Numbered from the stretch's first letter, positions 25,678-34,074 are shown. The stretch: 64,000 bases of DNA from an uncultured Prevotellaceae bacterium (GCA_946186575.1 CAMHNO010000012.1:1-64000); one strand, 5' to 3'. The notes: generated from the letters alone by a model not told the origin. Program-made: numbers and translations.

Positions 25678-26424
25678 TTACTTAACATACTTCTTGCCGT
25701 TCTGGATGTAGATACCATGCTCTGGAACGCTCTTGAGCTCGCGGCCCTGGAGGTCGAAGATGCGGTTGTCAACAGCCTTGTCAGCCTCGATAGTGTTGAT
25801 GCCAGTGAATACCTGAGTGATAACGTCACCAGTCTTGTTGATGGTCATGGTAACAGGCTCGTCGGTAGTCCAAGCGCGAGTACCCTCTACACCGCCGGTG
25901 TAAGAGAACGACATTGTCTCGGGAGTCTTGTCGGCGAAGAAAGTGTAGTCGCCATCGGGGCAGTCGGTGAAGTCAAGCCAGAACTTGCCAATACCTGCAG
26001 GCTCCTCGAGAACGGGGAAGAAACGGCAGTCGTTAGTCTTGAGGATCTCGATGATAACCAGACGGTCGATCGAAGATTTCCAGTTAGATTGTACGTCGCA
26101 GAAGTCGCTAAGCATCTCCTCCTTAACCTCATCGGGTGCATCCAAACGAGAAAGAATAGTTGCTCCGTAGCCTTGTGCAGTGAACCACTTCCAGTTAACT
26201 CTCTTGAACTTAGGAGCCTCGCTGCCTTCGGCCTTCTGAATCTCCATGTTGAAACCGTTAAGGTTAAGACTTGAGTTCACAAGCTGGAGCTCAACTTCTA
26301 CCTGTGCGGGATCTTCTGCATTGATGACTTTGAACGACAGCTTAGATGGGCATGGCTGCTCATCCTGTGCAAAAGCACAAACGCCAATTAATGCAGCTGC
26401 AAAAAGAGTAAAAATTTTCTTCAT
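25678..26424 (-). CDS. Secreted mosaic protein, paralogue 3: constant N-domain and T9SS-like tail only
   Basis: The 248 residues consist of the signal peptide (MKKIFTLFAAALIGVCAFA), the N-domain shared with the next two genes (CPSKLSFKVINAEDPAQVEV onward), and the tail (IFDLQGRELKSVPEHGIYI); the middle cassette is absent. It is therefore the minimal form of the family and defines where the extra domains are inserted. The N-domain has conserved Cys pairs (PCPS, DFCDVQS, DCRFFP). Function unknown; export to the surface is inferred. Confidence 0.72.
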   Translation of the reverse strand: MKKIFTLFAAALIGVCAFAQDEQPCPSKLSFKVINAEDPAQVEVELQLVNSSLNLNGFNMEIQKAEGSEAPKFKRVNWKWFTAQGYGATILSRLDAPDEVKEEMLSDFCDVQSNWKSSIDRLVIIEILKTNDCRFFPVLEEPAGIGKFWLDFTDCPDGDYTFFADKTPETMSFSYTGGVEGTRAWTTDEPVTMTINKTGDVITQVFTGINTIEADKAVDNRIFDLQGRELKSVPEHGIYIQNGKKYVK

Positions 26425-26455
26425 GTTGTAAATGTTTTAAATAGTTGAATTTAAA

Positions 26456-26471
26456 TTATTTATTAGTCACG
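26456..26471 (-). promoter_or_regulatory. Conserved upstream motif of the mosaic family, copy 3
   Basis: TTATTTATTAGTCACG (plus-strand view), 32 bases upstream of the ATG of paralogue 3. Confidence 0.5.
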
Positions 26472-26620
26472 ATTTTCTAAAATCACAAAATGTTGTGGTC
26501 CTATCAAGGGTGCAAAAGCAGTGGCCCTTGCATAGAATTCAATGCAAAATAAGTAAAACTTTTTTTAACAGCCAAACTTTTTGAGTAAAAAACAAGAAAA
26601 AAAGTTTTTTTTGATGTTTT

Positions 26621-27529
26621 TTATTTTATCAAGGTGTTGAAATTGGACGGGATGGGGGAGTTGAATGTCACTAACTTGCCTGTGATGGGATGGACGAAGC
26701 TCAAAGTGGTGGCATGGAGGGCAATGCGGTTGATGGGGCTGGAGTGGCCGCCATACTTGCGGTCGCCGCTCACGGGGTTGCCCATCTCTTGCATGTGCAC
26801 TCTGAGCTGGTTTTTGCGCCCGGTCTTTATCATAAGCTCAACCATCGCAAATTTTTTGCCTTGCTTGACGAGGCGGTAGTGAGTGACGGCAAGCTGGCCG
26901 GCTTTCTTGTCGGTGGTGGAGTGCATGAGGTAGTTCTCCTCGTCCTCGACGAGGTAGCTCTTGATGGTGTCTTCGGGTTTGTCGACCTTGCCCTCGACGA
27001 TGGCAATGTACTTGCGCTCAATCACCATGTTGTTCCAGTTGGTGGTGAGTTTCTCGCGAGCCTGCTTGGTGCGGGTGAGCAGCATCAGTCCCGAGGTGTC
27101 GCGGTCGAGGCGGTGCACGACATAGACCCTTGCCTTGTCGCTGAAGCCGCGAGCATACTTCTGAAGTGTGCTGAATACAGTGTCGTCGCTGTGACGTCCT
27201 GCCGCTGTCGACAGCACGCCGTAGCCCTTGTCGACGACGATGATGTCGTTGTCTTCGTACACGAGCTTGATGCGCGGATGGCTGAATACCTGGAACGAGC
27301 TGTCGAAGTTCACCCACAGTTGGTCGCCGGCTTTCACTGGCCGGTCAAATTGTGTGGTGGGCACTCCATTGATGGCAAGCTGGTTGTGGCGCGGCATCGA
27401 TTTGAGCTTGGTGGGCTTGTGGTCGGGCAGGAGCATGGCGGCAGTGGCAAGCAGTGTGCCGTCGGTGCCGATGTTGAATTTTGCCACGTTGTGTGATGCT
27501 GGTCCCCTGCGAGGTTCTCTTTTGTTCAT
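26621..27529 (-). CDS. RluA-family pseudouridine synthase
   Basis: It isomerises specific uridines in rRNA or tRNA. The 302 residues show an N-terminal S4-like RNA-binding region (about 40-90) and the catalytic domain with HRLDRDTSGLMLL, where the second Asp is the catalytic residue; later blocks ERKYIAIVEG, LMIKTGRKNQLRVHM and GDRKYGG are family-typical. Which uridine it modifies cannot be told. Same strand as xerD, 54 bases downstream of it. Confidence 0.88.
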   Translation of the reverse strand: MNKREPRRGPASHNVAKFNIGTDGTLLATAAMLLPDHKPTKLKSMPRHNQLAINGVPTTQFDRPVKAGDQLWVNFDSSFQVFSHPRIKLVYEDNDIIVVDKGYGVLSTAAGRHSDDTVFSTLQKYARGFSDKARVYVVHRLDRDTSGLMLLTRTKQAREKLTTNWNNMVIERKYIAIVEGKVDKPEDTIKSYLVEDEENYLMHSTTDKKAGQLAVTHYRLVKQGKKFAMVELMIKTGRKNQLRVHMQEMGNPVSGDRKYGGHSSPINRIALHATTLSFVHPITGKLVTFNSPIPSNFNTLIK

Positions 27530-27583
27530 GATTGTGTAGTTTTATAGCAGTTACAGGAAAATGCAAATTTCCTGTTTTTTTTC

Positions 27584-28519
27584 TTATATGTCTTGTGATT
27601 TCCTATTTGTTGCGTTGCGGGGGTGGTGGTTGAGGATCTCGTTGCGCAGCGTGGAGCGGTCGATGTGGACGTAGATCTCGGTCGTCTCGATGCTCTCGTG
27701 GCCCAGCATCTGCTGGATGGCACGCAGGTTGGCTCCGCCCTCGAGCAGATGTGTGGCAAAAGAGTGCCGCAGCGTGTGAGGGCTCACCGTTTTCCTGATT
27801 CCTGCCATCTCGCACAGTTGCTTTACGATGTAGAAAATCATAACTCTCGAGAGCTTGCCGCCGCTGCGGTTGAGGAAGAGGATGTCGTCGCATCCGGGCT
27901 TCACCACCTGGTTGCTGCGGGTGTGCTCGATGTAGAGGTGAATTTGCCACAACGCCTCTTGCGAGATGGGTACAAGGCGCTGCTTGTTGCCTTTGCCAAT
28001 GACCACGATATATTCTTCTTGCTCAAACACTTGCGAGAGCCTGAGGTCTATCAGTTCCGACACTCTGAGCCCGCATCCATACAGCACCTCGATGATGGCC
28101 CTGTTGCGCTGTCCTTGCGGCTGAGCAAGGTCGATGCAAGCTATCATGCTGTCGATTTCGCTCAGGGTTAGCACCTCGGGCAGATGGCGCCCAATGCGTG
28201 GCGCCGGCAGCAGCACGGTGGGGTTGCTCTCGACGATGCCCTCCATGGTGAGATACTTGTAGAAGCTCTTGATGCCCGAGATGATGCGTGCTTGCGAGCG
28301 TGGCGAGATGCCCACATCGGCAAGCGAGCACACGAAGTTCTCAAGCTCTTGTTCGGTGGTCCCAGCCAGGCTGTGGTTCTCGTTGCTGAGATAGCGCAGC
28401 AGATGCTTCACATCGCGGGCATAGGCCTGAGCGGTGAGAGGCGAGAGACCCTTCTCGATGGTAAGGTATCCCTCATATCGGGCGAGAATCTTGTCGGGGT
28501 TCACGGCGATGGTTGCCAA
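27584..28519 (-). CDS. xerD: Site-specific tyrosine recombinase XerD
   Basis: XerD with XerC resolves chromosome dimers at dif. The 311 residues have the N-terminal SAM-like DNA-binding domain (about 8-95) and the catalytic domain with the complete set: Arg in YGCGLRVSEL, Lys in GKGNKQR, His-x-x-Arg in HTLRHSFATHLL, His in LGHESIETT, and nucleophile Tyr in EIYVHI. The frame has no ATG; the start is TTG at 28519 (MATIAVNPDK), or possibly an internal GTG. It looks like the housekeeping enzyme, not a phage or transposon integrase, as no mobile genes adjoin it. Confidence 0.87.
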   Translation of the reverse strand: MATIAVNPDKILARYEGYLTIEKGLSPLTAQAYARDVKHLLRYLSNENHSLAGTTEQELENFVCSLADVGISPRSQARIISGIKSFYKYLTMEGIVESNPTVLLPAPRIGRHLPEVLTLSEIDSMIACIDLAQPQGQRNRAIIEVLYGCGLRVSELIDLRLSQVFEQEEYIVVIGKGNKQRLVPISQEALWQIHLYIEHTRSNQVVKPGCDDILFLNRSGGKLSRVMIFYIVKQLCEMAGIRKTVSPHTLRHSFATHLLEGGANLRAIQQMLGHESIETTEIYVHIDRSTLRNEILNHHPRNATNRKSQDI

Positions 28520-28636
28520 ATGTGGAGTTTAGTGGTGTGTGTGGCACTTGCAGTGAGGGCAAGAAAAATGCCATCGAAAAAAGAAACGGCTTTTTTTGAT
28601 GACATGTCTCTTATTTGACCCCTCGATTGTGGTCAA

Positions 28637-29065
28637 TTACTTCTTGGCAGGAGCTTCCTGTTTTTGAGCAGGAGCAGCGGCGTTCTTGGCGGCAGGAGCG
28701 GCGGCGTTCTTGGCAGCGGGAGCGGCCTTAGCGTCGGCGGCAGGAGCAGCTTGTTGCTGTCCGCCTGCGGTTGGGAACTGTGGTGCGTTGCTCTCCTTCT
28801 GAGTCTTGAGGTCTTCGAGAGTGACTTTATCTTTAATGATAGTGGGTTGAGAGATAAAGGGTGTTGCGATACTCAAGACGCAAATGAAAATAGCGAGTCC
28901 CCACGTTGCTTTTTCTACAAAATCGGTGGTTTTTTTCACACCCATAAATTGGTTGTAGTTGCTTGCGCTTGCAGCAAGGCCACCACCTTTTGACTTTTGG
29001 ATAAGCACCACGCCAATGAGCAATAATGATGCCAACAGGATTAAAACAGATAGTATAATTTCCAT
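28637..29065 (-). CDS. secG: Preprotein translocase subunit SecG
   Basis: SecG is the small helper subunit of SecYEG in the inner membrane. Two membrane segments are visible (ILSVLILLASLLLIGVVLIQ and WGLAIFICVLSIATPFI) around the conserved SKGGGLAASASNYNQFMG loop. The 142 residues are longer than in E. coli because of a low-complexity Ala/Pro/Lys tail with repeated APAAKNA units. It is the last gene of a run from the acyltransferase to secG. Confidence 0.9.
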   Translation of the reverse strand: MEIILSVLILLASLLLIGVVLIQKSKGGGLAASASNYNQFMGVKKTTDFVEKATWGLAIFICVLSIATPFISQPTIIKDKVTLEDLKTQKESNAPQFPTAGGQQQAAPAADAKAAPAAKNAAAPAAKNAAAPAQKQEAPAKK

Positions 29066-29077
29066 ATTATCAAATAG

Positions 29078-29830
29078 TTATTGTTTATTTTTCAGTTTCT
29101 CAATAAGTATAATTTTTCGCAAGAAGCGAATTTGGTCTGCAAAGTAAATACTTTTTTCTGGAAAATTCAAATTTATGCTTTCAATAATTTCAAGAGCCTT
29201 CAAATATTTTCCTCTGGCTATGTAAACTTTAGCCAGACTCTCAGAGAGCATTGAGTCGTCGGTTTGGGTAGAATCGTGCACGCTGTCGTGCTCGGCTTGC
29301 TTGACGTCTTCTTGCTGCACGTGCCACTCCACCGCCGCGGGCTGCTGCGCCATTGCCTGCTGCTCTTGCTTGCGTGAGTGCTCGATGAAGCTGTCGATGA
29401 GCGCGTCCTCGCTGTCGGTTGGGCCCATGTGGGCATCGCCGTGCTGTGCGGCGAGCACATCGGCATAGTCGGGGGTGGGGTTGAAGATTGCATTGCTCAG
29501 GGCGTCAATCTCCTTCTGGTTAGAGCCTTGGGCATAGGTCTCGAGGAAGGTGTCGATTATGTTGTCGAAGTCGGCCGACGGCTTGGCTTCATTGTCGGGG
29601 TAGAATTGGGCGAAGGCGCCGGGTGCGCTGCCCACCACTATTGCCAGGTCGCGGCGGTCGGGGCTCATAATCGAGAGGCGGTGCAGTGCTTTCTCGTCGC
29701 TGCTGTGCTTGACGTGCAGCAGCAGCGGCAGCGCAAAGTAGGGGTAGCGGCGTGTGGCTTCGTCAACCCACTGCTGCTGTGGAGCCTCGCCACTGGCCAT
29801 GAGCGATGATATGTCGTTAGAGATGTTCAA
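29078..29830 (-). CDS. Conserved hypothetical protein, TPR-like C-terminus
   Basis: A 250-residue protein without signal peptide or membrane segment. The N-terminus (about 1-80) is helical with QQWVDEATRRYPYFALPLLL; the middle is acidic, Gln-rich and probably disordered; the C-terminal ~45 residues (SESLAKVYIARGKYLKALEIIESI) look like one TPR hairpin. Genes of this kind sit between secG and lptE in Bacteroidales, so a link with envelope biogenesis is plausible but unproven. Twelve bases separate it from secG. Confidence 0.7.
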   Translation of the reverse strand: MNISNDISSLMASGEAPQQQWVDEATRRYPYFALPLLLHVKHSSDEKALHRLSIMSPDRRDLAIVVGSAPGAFAQFYPDNEAKPSADFDNIIDTFLETYAQGSNQKEIDALSNAIFNPTPDYADVLAAQHGDAHMGPTDSEDALIDSFIEHSRKQEQQAMAQQPAAVEWHVQQEDVKQAEHDSVHDSTQTDDSMLSESLAKVYIARGKYLKALEIIESINLNFPEKSIYFADQIRFLRKIILIEKLKNKQ

Positions 29831-29850
29831 GTAATTTTATTAATTAAATT

Positions 29851-29888
29851 ATCGAATTATCGAATGGTCGAGTAATCGAGTAATCGAG
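29851..29888. repeat. Octamer tandem repeat (ATCGA-based)
   Basis: Units ATTATCGA, ATTATCGA, ATGGTCGA, GTAATCGA, GTAATCGA form a degenerate 8-base tandem array in the 88-base gap between the lptE-like gene and the TPR-like gene. GAGCATTGAGCATTGTGCATTG continues it downstream with a different period. Confidence 0.6.
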
Positions 29889-29918
29889 CATTGAGCATTG
29901 TGCATTGAAAAATATGCG

Positions 29919-30437
29919 CTACCAGTTGCCCAGGGTTTGGTTGAAGATGAGGTCGACGAGCTCGGTGCTGATTTCCTCGCACAACTGGTCCTGGACGTCT
30001 ATGAGCAGCTGGTTGCTGTCGAAGTCGCGGTAGGCCGAGACGGTGATGTCGTTGCTCAGAGCATCGTTCACATTATCAATATAGTGCACCCTCACCGAGA
30101 TGGTGAGCCTGGTGCGGGTGGCATAGGCGTTATCGCCCACTGCCTGAGGCGACAGGCTGTAGTTCGTGATCTCGCCTTCAAACCTGAGGTGGCTGTTGGG
30201 GTTGTCGACCTGCTCAAGACGCGTCTGCTGTGCCACCACATCTTGCAGCTTGTTCTGGAACACCTGCTGCAGCGGCGGGTAGACGAGCGCCGCGCGTATG
30301 GGGAAGTTGGCAAACGACACGGTCTTGTACTTATTGTAGTCGATCGACGCTCCGTTAAACTTGTAGCTGATGCACCCTTGCAAGAGCATCATCGCCACGA
30401 GCGAGAATATCAATTTGTGTGCCAAACTGTGTTTCAT
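29919..30437 (-). CDS. LptE-like outer-membrane lipoprotein
   Basis: LptE plugs LptD and helps insert lipopolysaccharide into the outer membrane. The ATG at 30437 gives a lipoprotein signal (MKHSLAHKLIFSLVAMMLLQ, lipobox LLQGC); an in-frame start at 30482 is too early. The 172 residues show the Bacteroidota LptE pattern: ISYKFNGASIDYNKYKTVSF, then RLEFQ-type strands around LRFEGEITNYSLSPQ, and a helical end. It follows the sigma-54 activator by 13 bases. No lptD is in the window. Confidence 0.75.
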   Translation of the reverse strand: MKHSLAHKLIFSLVAMMLLQGCISYKFNGASIDYNKYKTVSFANFPIRAALVYPPLQQVFQNKLQDVVAQQTRLEQVDNPNSHLRFEGEITNYSLSPQAVGDNAYATRTRLTISVRVHYIDNVNDALSNDITVSAYRDFDSNQLLIDVQDQLCEEISTELVDLIFNQTLGNW

Positions 30438-30450
30438 GACAATCATGTTG

Positions 30451-31779
30451 TTACTTGCGGTTGTTGCGATATTCGAGGCCATATTCCTTGATCTTGCGGT
30501 AGAGGGTGCGCTCGCTTATGCCAAGCTCTTCGGCAGTTTGCTTGCGACGCCCCTTGTTGCGCTCAATGGCGTTGATGATCACCTCGCGCTCAGTGTCCTG
30601 CAAGGTCTTGATTTTGTCTTCCTCAACGTCGATGGCGTTGGCCTTGATGTCGTTGAAGCTGTGGCGCTGTTGCGACCCAGAGTGATGATGGCTGTGGCTC
30701 TCCACGCTGTAGTCGTCGTTGATTTCCTGCCACACATTGTCGTCCATCTCGTGGCTCGACTCGCTGGCCTGAGCAATGGCCGAGCTCTGGCGGTGAAGCT
30801 CGTTGATGTTAGAGCTCAGATGAATTTTGTTGCCCGCGGCAGGGGCTACGCCCTCGTCGATGACCTTCTTGAGTTCTTTGATTTCTTGCTGCAGCTGCAA
30901 GATGAGCTTGAAGATGAGCTCGCGCTCCTGGGTGTAGTCGTGCTGGGCCGTGTCGTAGACCACTGGCAGGCTCGAACTGTGGTTTTTCTGGTTCAGGTAG
31001 CGCTTCACCACCTGGCCGTTGACCATGCCGCTCTCAAACGACGACATCTCGCGGATGAGGCTCTGCAGCTCGCGCACGTTGCCGCTCCAGCGGAACGACA
31101 TGAGCTCGCGGTAGGCACTCTCGTCAAACATCAGTGGCGGACGGCTGTGCTGCTCGGCGTAGTCGTAGCTGAACTTGGTGGCGAGCATCTTGATGTCGTC
31201 GCCGCGCTCGCGCAGGGGTGGCACCTCGATGCGTATGGCGGCGATGCGGTAGAACAGGTCCTCGCGGAACTCGCCCTTCTTCACCATCTGCAGCAGGTCT
31301 TTGTTGGTGGCTGCCACAACGCGCACGTTGGTCTTGCGCACCTTCGACGAACCCACGCGCATGTATTCGCCCGACTCGAGCACCCTGAGCAGGCGCACCT
31401 GAGCGTCGCTCGAGAGGTCGGCCACCTCGTCGAGGAAGATGGTTCCCTTGTCGGCCACTTCGAAGTAGCCGGCATGCTCGCTCTCGGCGTTGGTGAACGA
31501 CCCTTTCTCGTGCCCGAAGAGTTCGCTCGAGATGGTGCCCGAGGGGATGGCGCCGCAGTTCACGGCTATGTACTTATTGTGCTTGCGGGGGCTGTTGTCG
31601 TGGATGATTTTTGGGAAGAACTCCTTGCCGGTACCATTCTCGCCGCTGATGAGCACCGAGATGTCGATAGGGGCAATGATCAGCGCCCGCTTCACTGCGC
31701 TCACCAGCCGTGGCGCCGAGCCTATGATGCTGTAGCGCTGCATGGTGGCCTTTATTGTGCTGTCGTTTATTGTTGCCAT
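30451..31779 (-). CDS. Sigma-54-dependent transcriptional activator (AAA+, Fis-type HTH)
   Basis: The 442 residues start directly with the AAA+ domain (about 15-255) without a receiver or other sensory domain. Walker A is GENGTGKE, Walker B TIFLDEVADL, and the arginine-finger region REDLFYRIAAI is present. The sigma-54 contact loop reads GSFTNA rather than GAFTGA. A coiled segment (about 285-310) and a His/Ser-rich linker lead to a Fis-type HTH (NKGRRKQTAEELGISERTLYRK, near the C-terminus). It should activate RpoN promoters; targets are unknown. It overlaps the acyltransferase gene by 13 bases and is followed by the lptE-like gene, hinting at envelope control. Confidence 0.85.
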   Translation of the reverse strand: MATINDSTIKATMQRYSIIGSAPRLVSAVKRALIIAPIDISVLISGENGTGKEFFPKIIHDNSPRKHNKYIAVNCGAIPSGTISSELFGHEKGSFTNAESEHAGYFEVADKGTIFLDEVADLSSDAQVRLLRVLESGEYMRVGSSKVRKTNVRVVAATNKDLLQMVKKGEFREDLFYRIAAIRIEVPPLRERGDDIKMLATKFSYDYAEQHSRPPLMFDESAYRELMSFRWSGNVRELQSLIREMSSFESGMVNGQVVKRYLNQKNHSSSLPVVYDTAQHDYTQERELIFKLILQLQQEIKELKKVIDEGVAPAAGNKIHLSSNINELHRQSSAIAQASESSHEMDDNVWQEINDDYSVESHSHHHSGSQQRHSFNDIKANAIDVEEDKIKTLQDTEREVIINAIERNKGRRKQTAEELGISERTLYRKIKEYGLEYRNNRK

Positions 31780-32630
31780 TTCTTCATTTTATAAGTTTGC
31801 TGTTTCAGGAATGTGCCCAGCTCCTCGGGGGTGCTGTATTGCTCCAGTTGCTCGGGTTGGATGAGCTCGCCCACACTCACCCTGAAGTTGTAGCCCTTCT
31901 TGTTGAACACCTCAACGGGCAGACGCAGCGTGCGCAGGCGCCAGTCTATCATGCCCAGGGCAGTGAACTTCCAGCTGTTGTGGCCGTGAAAGTAGATGGG
32001 CAGCACTGGCACTTTGAGTTTTTGTATGATGCGTATGACCGATGGTTGCCACTCGCGGTCTTCAATGCGCATGCCCCATGTGAGCTTCGACACTGCGCCG
32101 GCTGGGAAGAAGCCTAACGCGTGCCCCTGCTTGACGTGGCGCATGGCGTCGGCGATGCCCTTGACCGAGACGGCGCGCTTTGACGGGTCGTTGCTCGCCA
32201 GCGCGTCCACGGCTATGAAGCTGGGCTTGAGGGCGCCAATGTGGTTCAAGATCATGTTCACCATCACCTTAAAGTCGGGACGGCGGTGGCACATAATGTC
32301 GATCAGGGCCACGCCGTCGAGAGCACCAAAGGGGTGGTTCGACACCGTGATAAACGGCCCGTCGGGCAGTGCGTCGAGGGCCTGTTCGTTGCCTATTGTG
32401 ATTTTGGCGCCAACCTCGGTGAAGAGGTTGTGTGCAAAGTCGGCGGGCTCGCGGTGCATGTTGCGGCGGTGGTAGTCGTTGGTCTTGTCCACGGCACACC
32501 AGTGCATGATGGTGTTCACCAGCTTCTCTTTGCCCTTGAAGAAAGGTGCCACCTGGCACACGTCGTCATAGTCGAGCACATTGGGCTTGATAGTCGGTTG
32601 GTCTGGTGTGGGTTGTGTGTTGTCGCTCAT
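31767..32630 (-). CDS. Putative hemolysin-type acyltransferase (PlsC/OlsF-like)
   Basis: A 287-residue membrane-associated acyltransferase. The catalytic block is SNHPFGALDG (His, five residues, Asp), as in the hemolysin/ornithine-lipid acyltransferase branch; GFFPAGAVSKL is the second conserved block and VPVLPIYFHGHNS the third. Relatives O-acylate lipids such as lyso-ornithine or glycine lipids or lysophospholipid. The exact lipid cannot be told. First gene of the operon continuing to secG, with its own promoter. Confidence 0.8.
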   Translation of the reverse strand: MSDNTQPTPDQPTIKPNVLDYDDVCQVAPFFKGKEKLVNTIMHWCAVDKTNDYHRRNMHREPADFAHNLFTEVGAKITIGNEQALDALPDGPFITVSNHPFGALDGVALIDIMCHRRPDFKVMVNMILNHIGALKPSFIAVDALASNDPSKRAVSVKGIADAMRHVKQGHALGFFPAGAVSKLTWGMRIEDREWQPSVIRIIQKLKVPVLPIYFHGHNSWKFTALGMIDWRLRTLRLPVEVFNKKGYNFRVSVGELIQPEQLEQYSTPEELGTFLKQQTYKMKKWQQ

Positions 32631-32698
32631 TTTAATTAAATTATTGTTTGTCAGGGCTTAAGATTGCATGGCGCAATCCTTGGGCCCAAAGGCGGCTA

Positions 32699-32706
32699 CA
32701 AAGATA
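32699..32706 (-). promoter_or_regulatory. -7 box for the acyltransferase-secG operon
   Basis: TATCTTTG on the minus strand, 69 bases upstream of the acyltransferase ATG, just after the maf terminator. Confidence 0.6.
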
Positions 32707-32710
32707 CAGC

Positions 32711-32737
32711 AAAAAACTGACATTTTTTCAGTTTTTT
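32711..32737 (-). terminator. Terminator after maf
   Basis: AAAAAACTGA and TCAGTTTTTT pair around CATTTTT; A- and T-runs form the stem base, typical of a bidirectional terminator. Confidence 0.75.
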
Positions 32738-32828
32738 GCTTTTTTTACACAACTTTCTATCGCAACTCCCGGCGGGGGGCAGAGTGGCGCTTGCGAAACT
32801 GAGTGTGCAATTCCCAAAGGCAAGTGTG

Positions 32829-33425
32829 TCAGCTGCCGCACAGCATGTTGTGGAGCTCGTTGTAGAGGCGGTGCAGTGGCAGGCCCATCACGTTGTAGAA
32901 GCTACCGCTGATGTGGCGCACTCCCATGCAGCCTATCCACTCCTGGATGCCATAGGCCCCAGCCTTGTCGAGGGGGCGGTAATGGCTCACGTAGTGCTCT
33001 ATCTCCTCATCGCTCAGCGGTGCAAACTCCACATCGGTCACCGCGCTGAACGAGCGAGTGCCGCTCTTGCTCACGATGGTCACTCCGGTCACCACCTTGT
33101 GCGTCTTGCCCGAGAGCTCGCGCAGCATGCGGCATGCATCGGCGGCATCTTTGGGCTTTCCCAGCACCTCATTGCCCAGAATCACCACCGTGTCGGCAGT
33201 GATGACGAGCTCGTCATCGGCCATCTGTGCCTGATGAGCATGCGCCTTCTTGCGCGAAATGTACTCTGCTATCTCCAGCACTGGCAGCTCTGGTGGATAG
33301 CTCTCGTCAATTCCCTTGATAGTACGCACTTCAAAGTTGATGCCCAGGTCGGCAAGCAGCTCCCGTCGCCGTGGCGAGTTGCTCGCCAGCACCACTTTAT
33401 ATTTAGATAATTGTTCAAGCAACAT
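32829..33425 (-). CDS. maf: Maf-family nucleotide pyrophosphatase
   Basis: Maf proteins hydrolyse dTTP/UTP or modified nucleotides to monophosphates. The 198 residues show LASNSPRRRELL near the start, ADTVVILGNEVLGKP in the middle, VTGVTI, and GAYGIQEW (the dTTP/UTP-type AYGIQ block), SGSFYNVMGLP at the end. The length is normal. It is 79 bases downstream of kdsC; that gap holds a two-copy TATAGTCAC tandem (about 33464-33484). Confidence 0.92.
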   Translation of the reverse strand: MLLEQLSKYKVVLASNSPRRRELLADLGINFEVRTIKGIDESYPPELPVLEIAEYISRKKAHAHQAQMADDELVITADTVVILGNEVLGKPKDAADACRMLRELSGKTHKVVTGVTIVSKSGTRSFSAVTDVEFAPLSDEEIEHYVSHYRPLDKAGAYGIQEWIGCMGVRHISGSFYNVMGLPLHRLYNELHNMLCGS

Positions 33426-33504
33426 AGCAAGTTCTTTAGAGAGAGTTTTTTTAAAAAAATTATATAGTCACTATAGTCACTATAATATAATGGCATTAAA
33501 AGGG

Positions 33505-34014
33505 CTACCACCCGAAGGCGTGCTCGTCGTCCATCCACATGCCCTGGGCTGCCAGCACGCGCTCGATGATGTCGCGAGCCACACCATGACCGCCGTCGCA
33601 CTGCGAGATGTAGCTTGCCGCCTCCTTCACCTGCCAGGCAGCATCGGCCGGGGCCACACTCACCCCTGCCGCAGCCATCACGTGCAGGTCGGGGATGTCG
33701 TCGCCCACAAATATTGCCTGGCTGGCTTCGAGGCCTCGGTTGTCAAGCCATTGCTCAAAGACGGGCAGCTTGAACTGCGCGCCCATGTACACATCGTCCA
33801 CGCCCAGGGCACGATAACGCAGAGCCACTGCCTTGGAGCGTCCGCCGCTGATGATGGCGATTCTGAGTCCCTTTTTCACTGCCAGCTGAATGGCATATCC
33901 ATCTTTCACGTTTGCCATGCGGCATGGCTGCCCGTCCTCGTCCATGGGAGTGATTGAGGGCGAGAGCACACCATCCACGTCGAACGCTATTCCGCGTATT
34001 CCTGTCAAGTCCAT
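33505..34014 (-). CDS. kdsC: 3-deoxy-D-manno-octulosonate 8-phosphate phosphatase (KdsC-type HAD)
   Basis: It removes the phosphate from Kdo-8-phosphate, a step toward the inner core sugar of lipopolysaccharide. The start is set at ATG 34014 (MDLTGIRGIAFDVDGVL) because a TTG further up overlaps the promoter's -7 box. The 169 residues have HAD motif I DVDGVLSPS, motif II ISGGRS, a Lys in QFKLPVF, and motif III FVGDDIPDLHVM, all typical of KdsC. It is followed by maf. Confidence 0.9.
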   Translation of the reverse strand: MDLTGIRGIAFDVDGVLSPSITPMDEDGQPCRMANVKDGYAIQLAVKKGLRIAIISGGRSKAVALRYRALGVDDVYMGAQFKLPVFEQWLDNRGLEASQAIFVGDDIPDLHVMAAAGVSVAPADAAWQVKEAASYISQCDGGHGVARDIIERVLAAQGMWMDDEHAFGW

Positions 34015-34038
34015 ATCAGTTGAATCGATTATTTTGGG

Positions 34039-34046
34039 CAAAATTA
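34039..34046 (-). promoter_or_regulatory. -7 box for kdsC-maf
   Basis: TAATTTTG on the minus strand, 25 bases upstream of the chosen kdsC ATG. It argues against a TTG start at 34041. Confidence 0.6.
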
Positions 34047-34074
34047 CACATTAATTTCCATTTGGGCAAGTAAA

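Noticed and set aside
27584-28519. Integrase marking a genomic island
   Set aside because: All XerD features, housekeeping neighbours (secG, RluA-type synthase), no tRNA or att-like repeats adjoining it.
30370-31794. 474-residue open frame antisense to the sigma-54 activator
   Set aside because: Shadow frame; the activator on the other strand shows complete AAA+ motifs.
34015-34041. TTG start for kdsC at 34041
   Set aside because: It lies within the TAATTTTG promoter box; the ATG at 34014 fits the family start.
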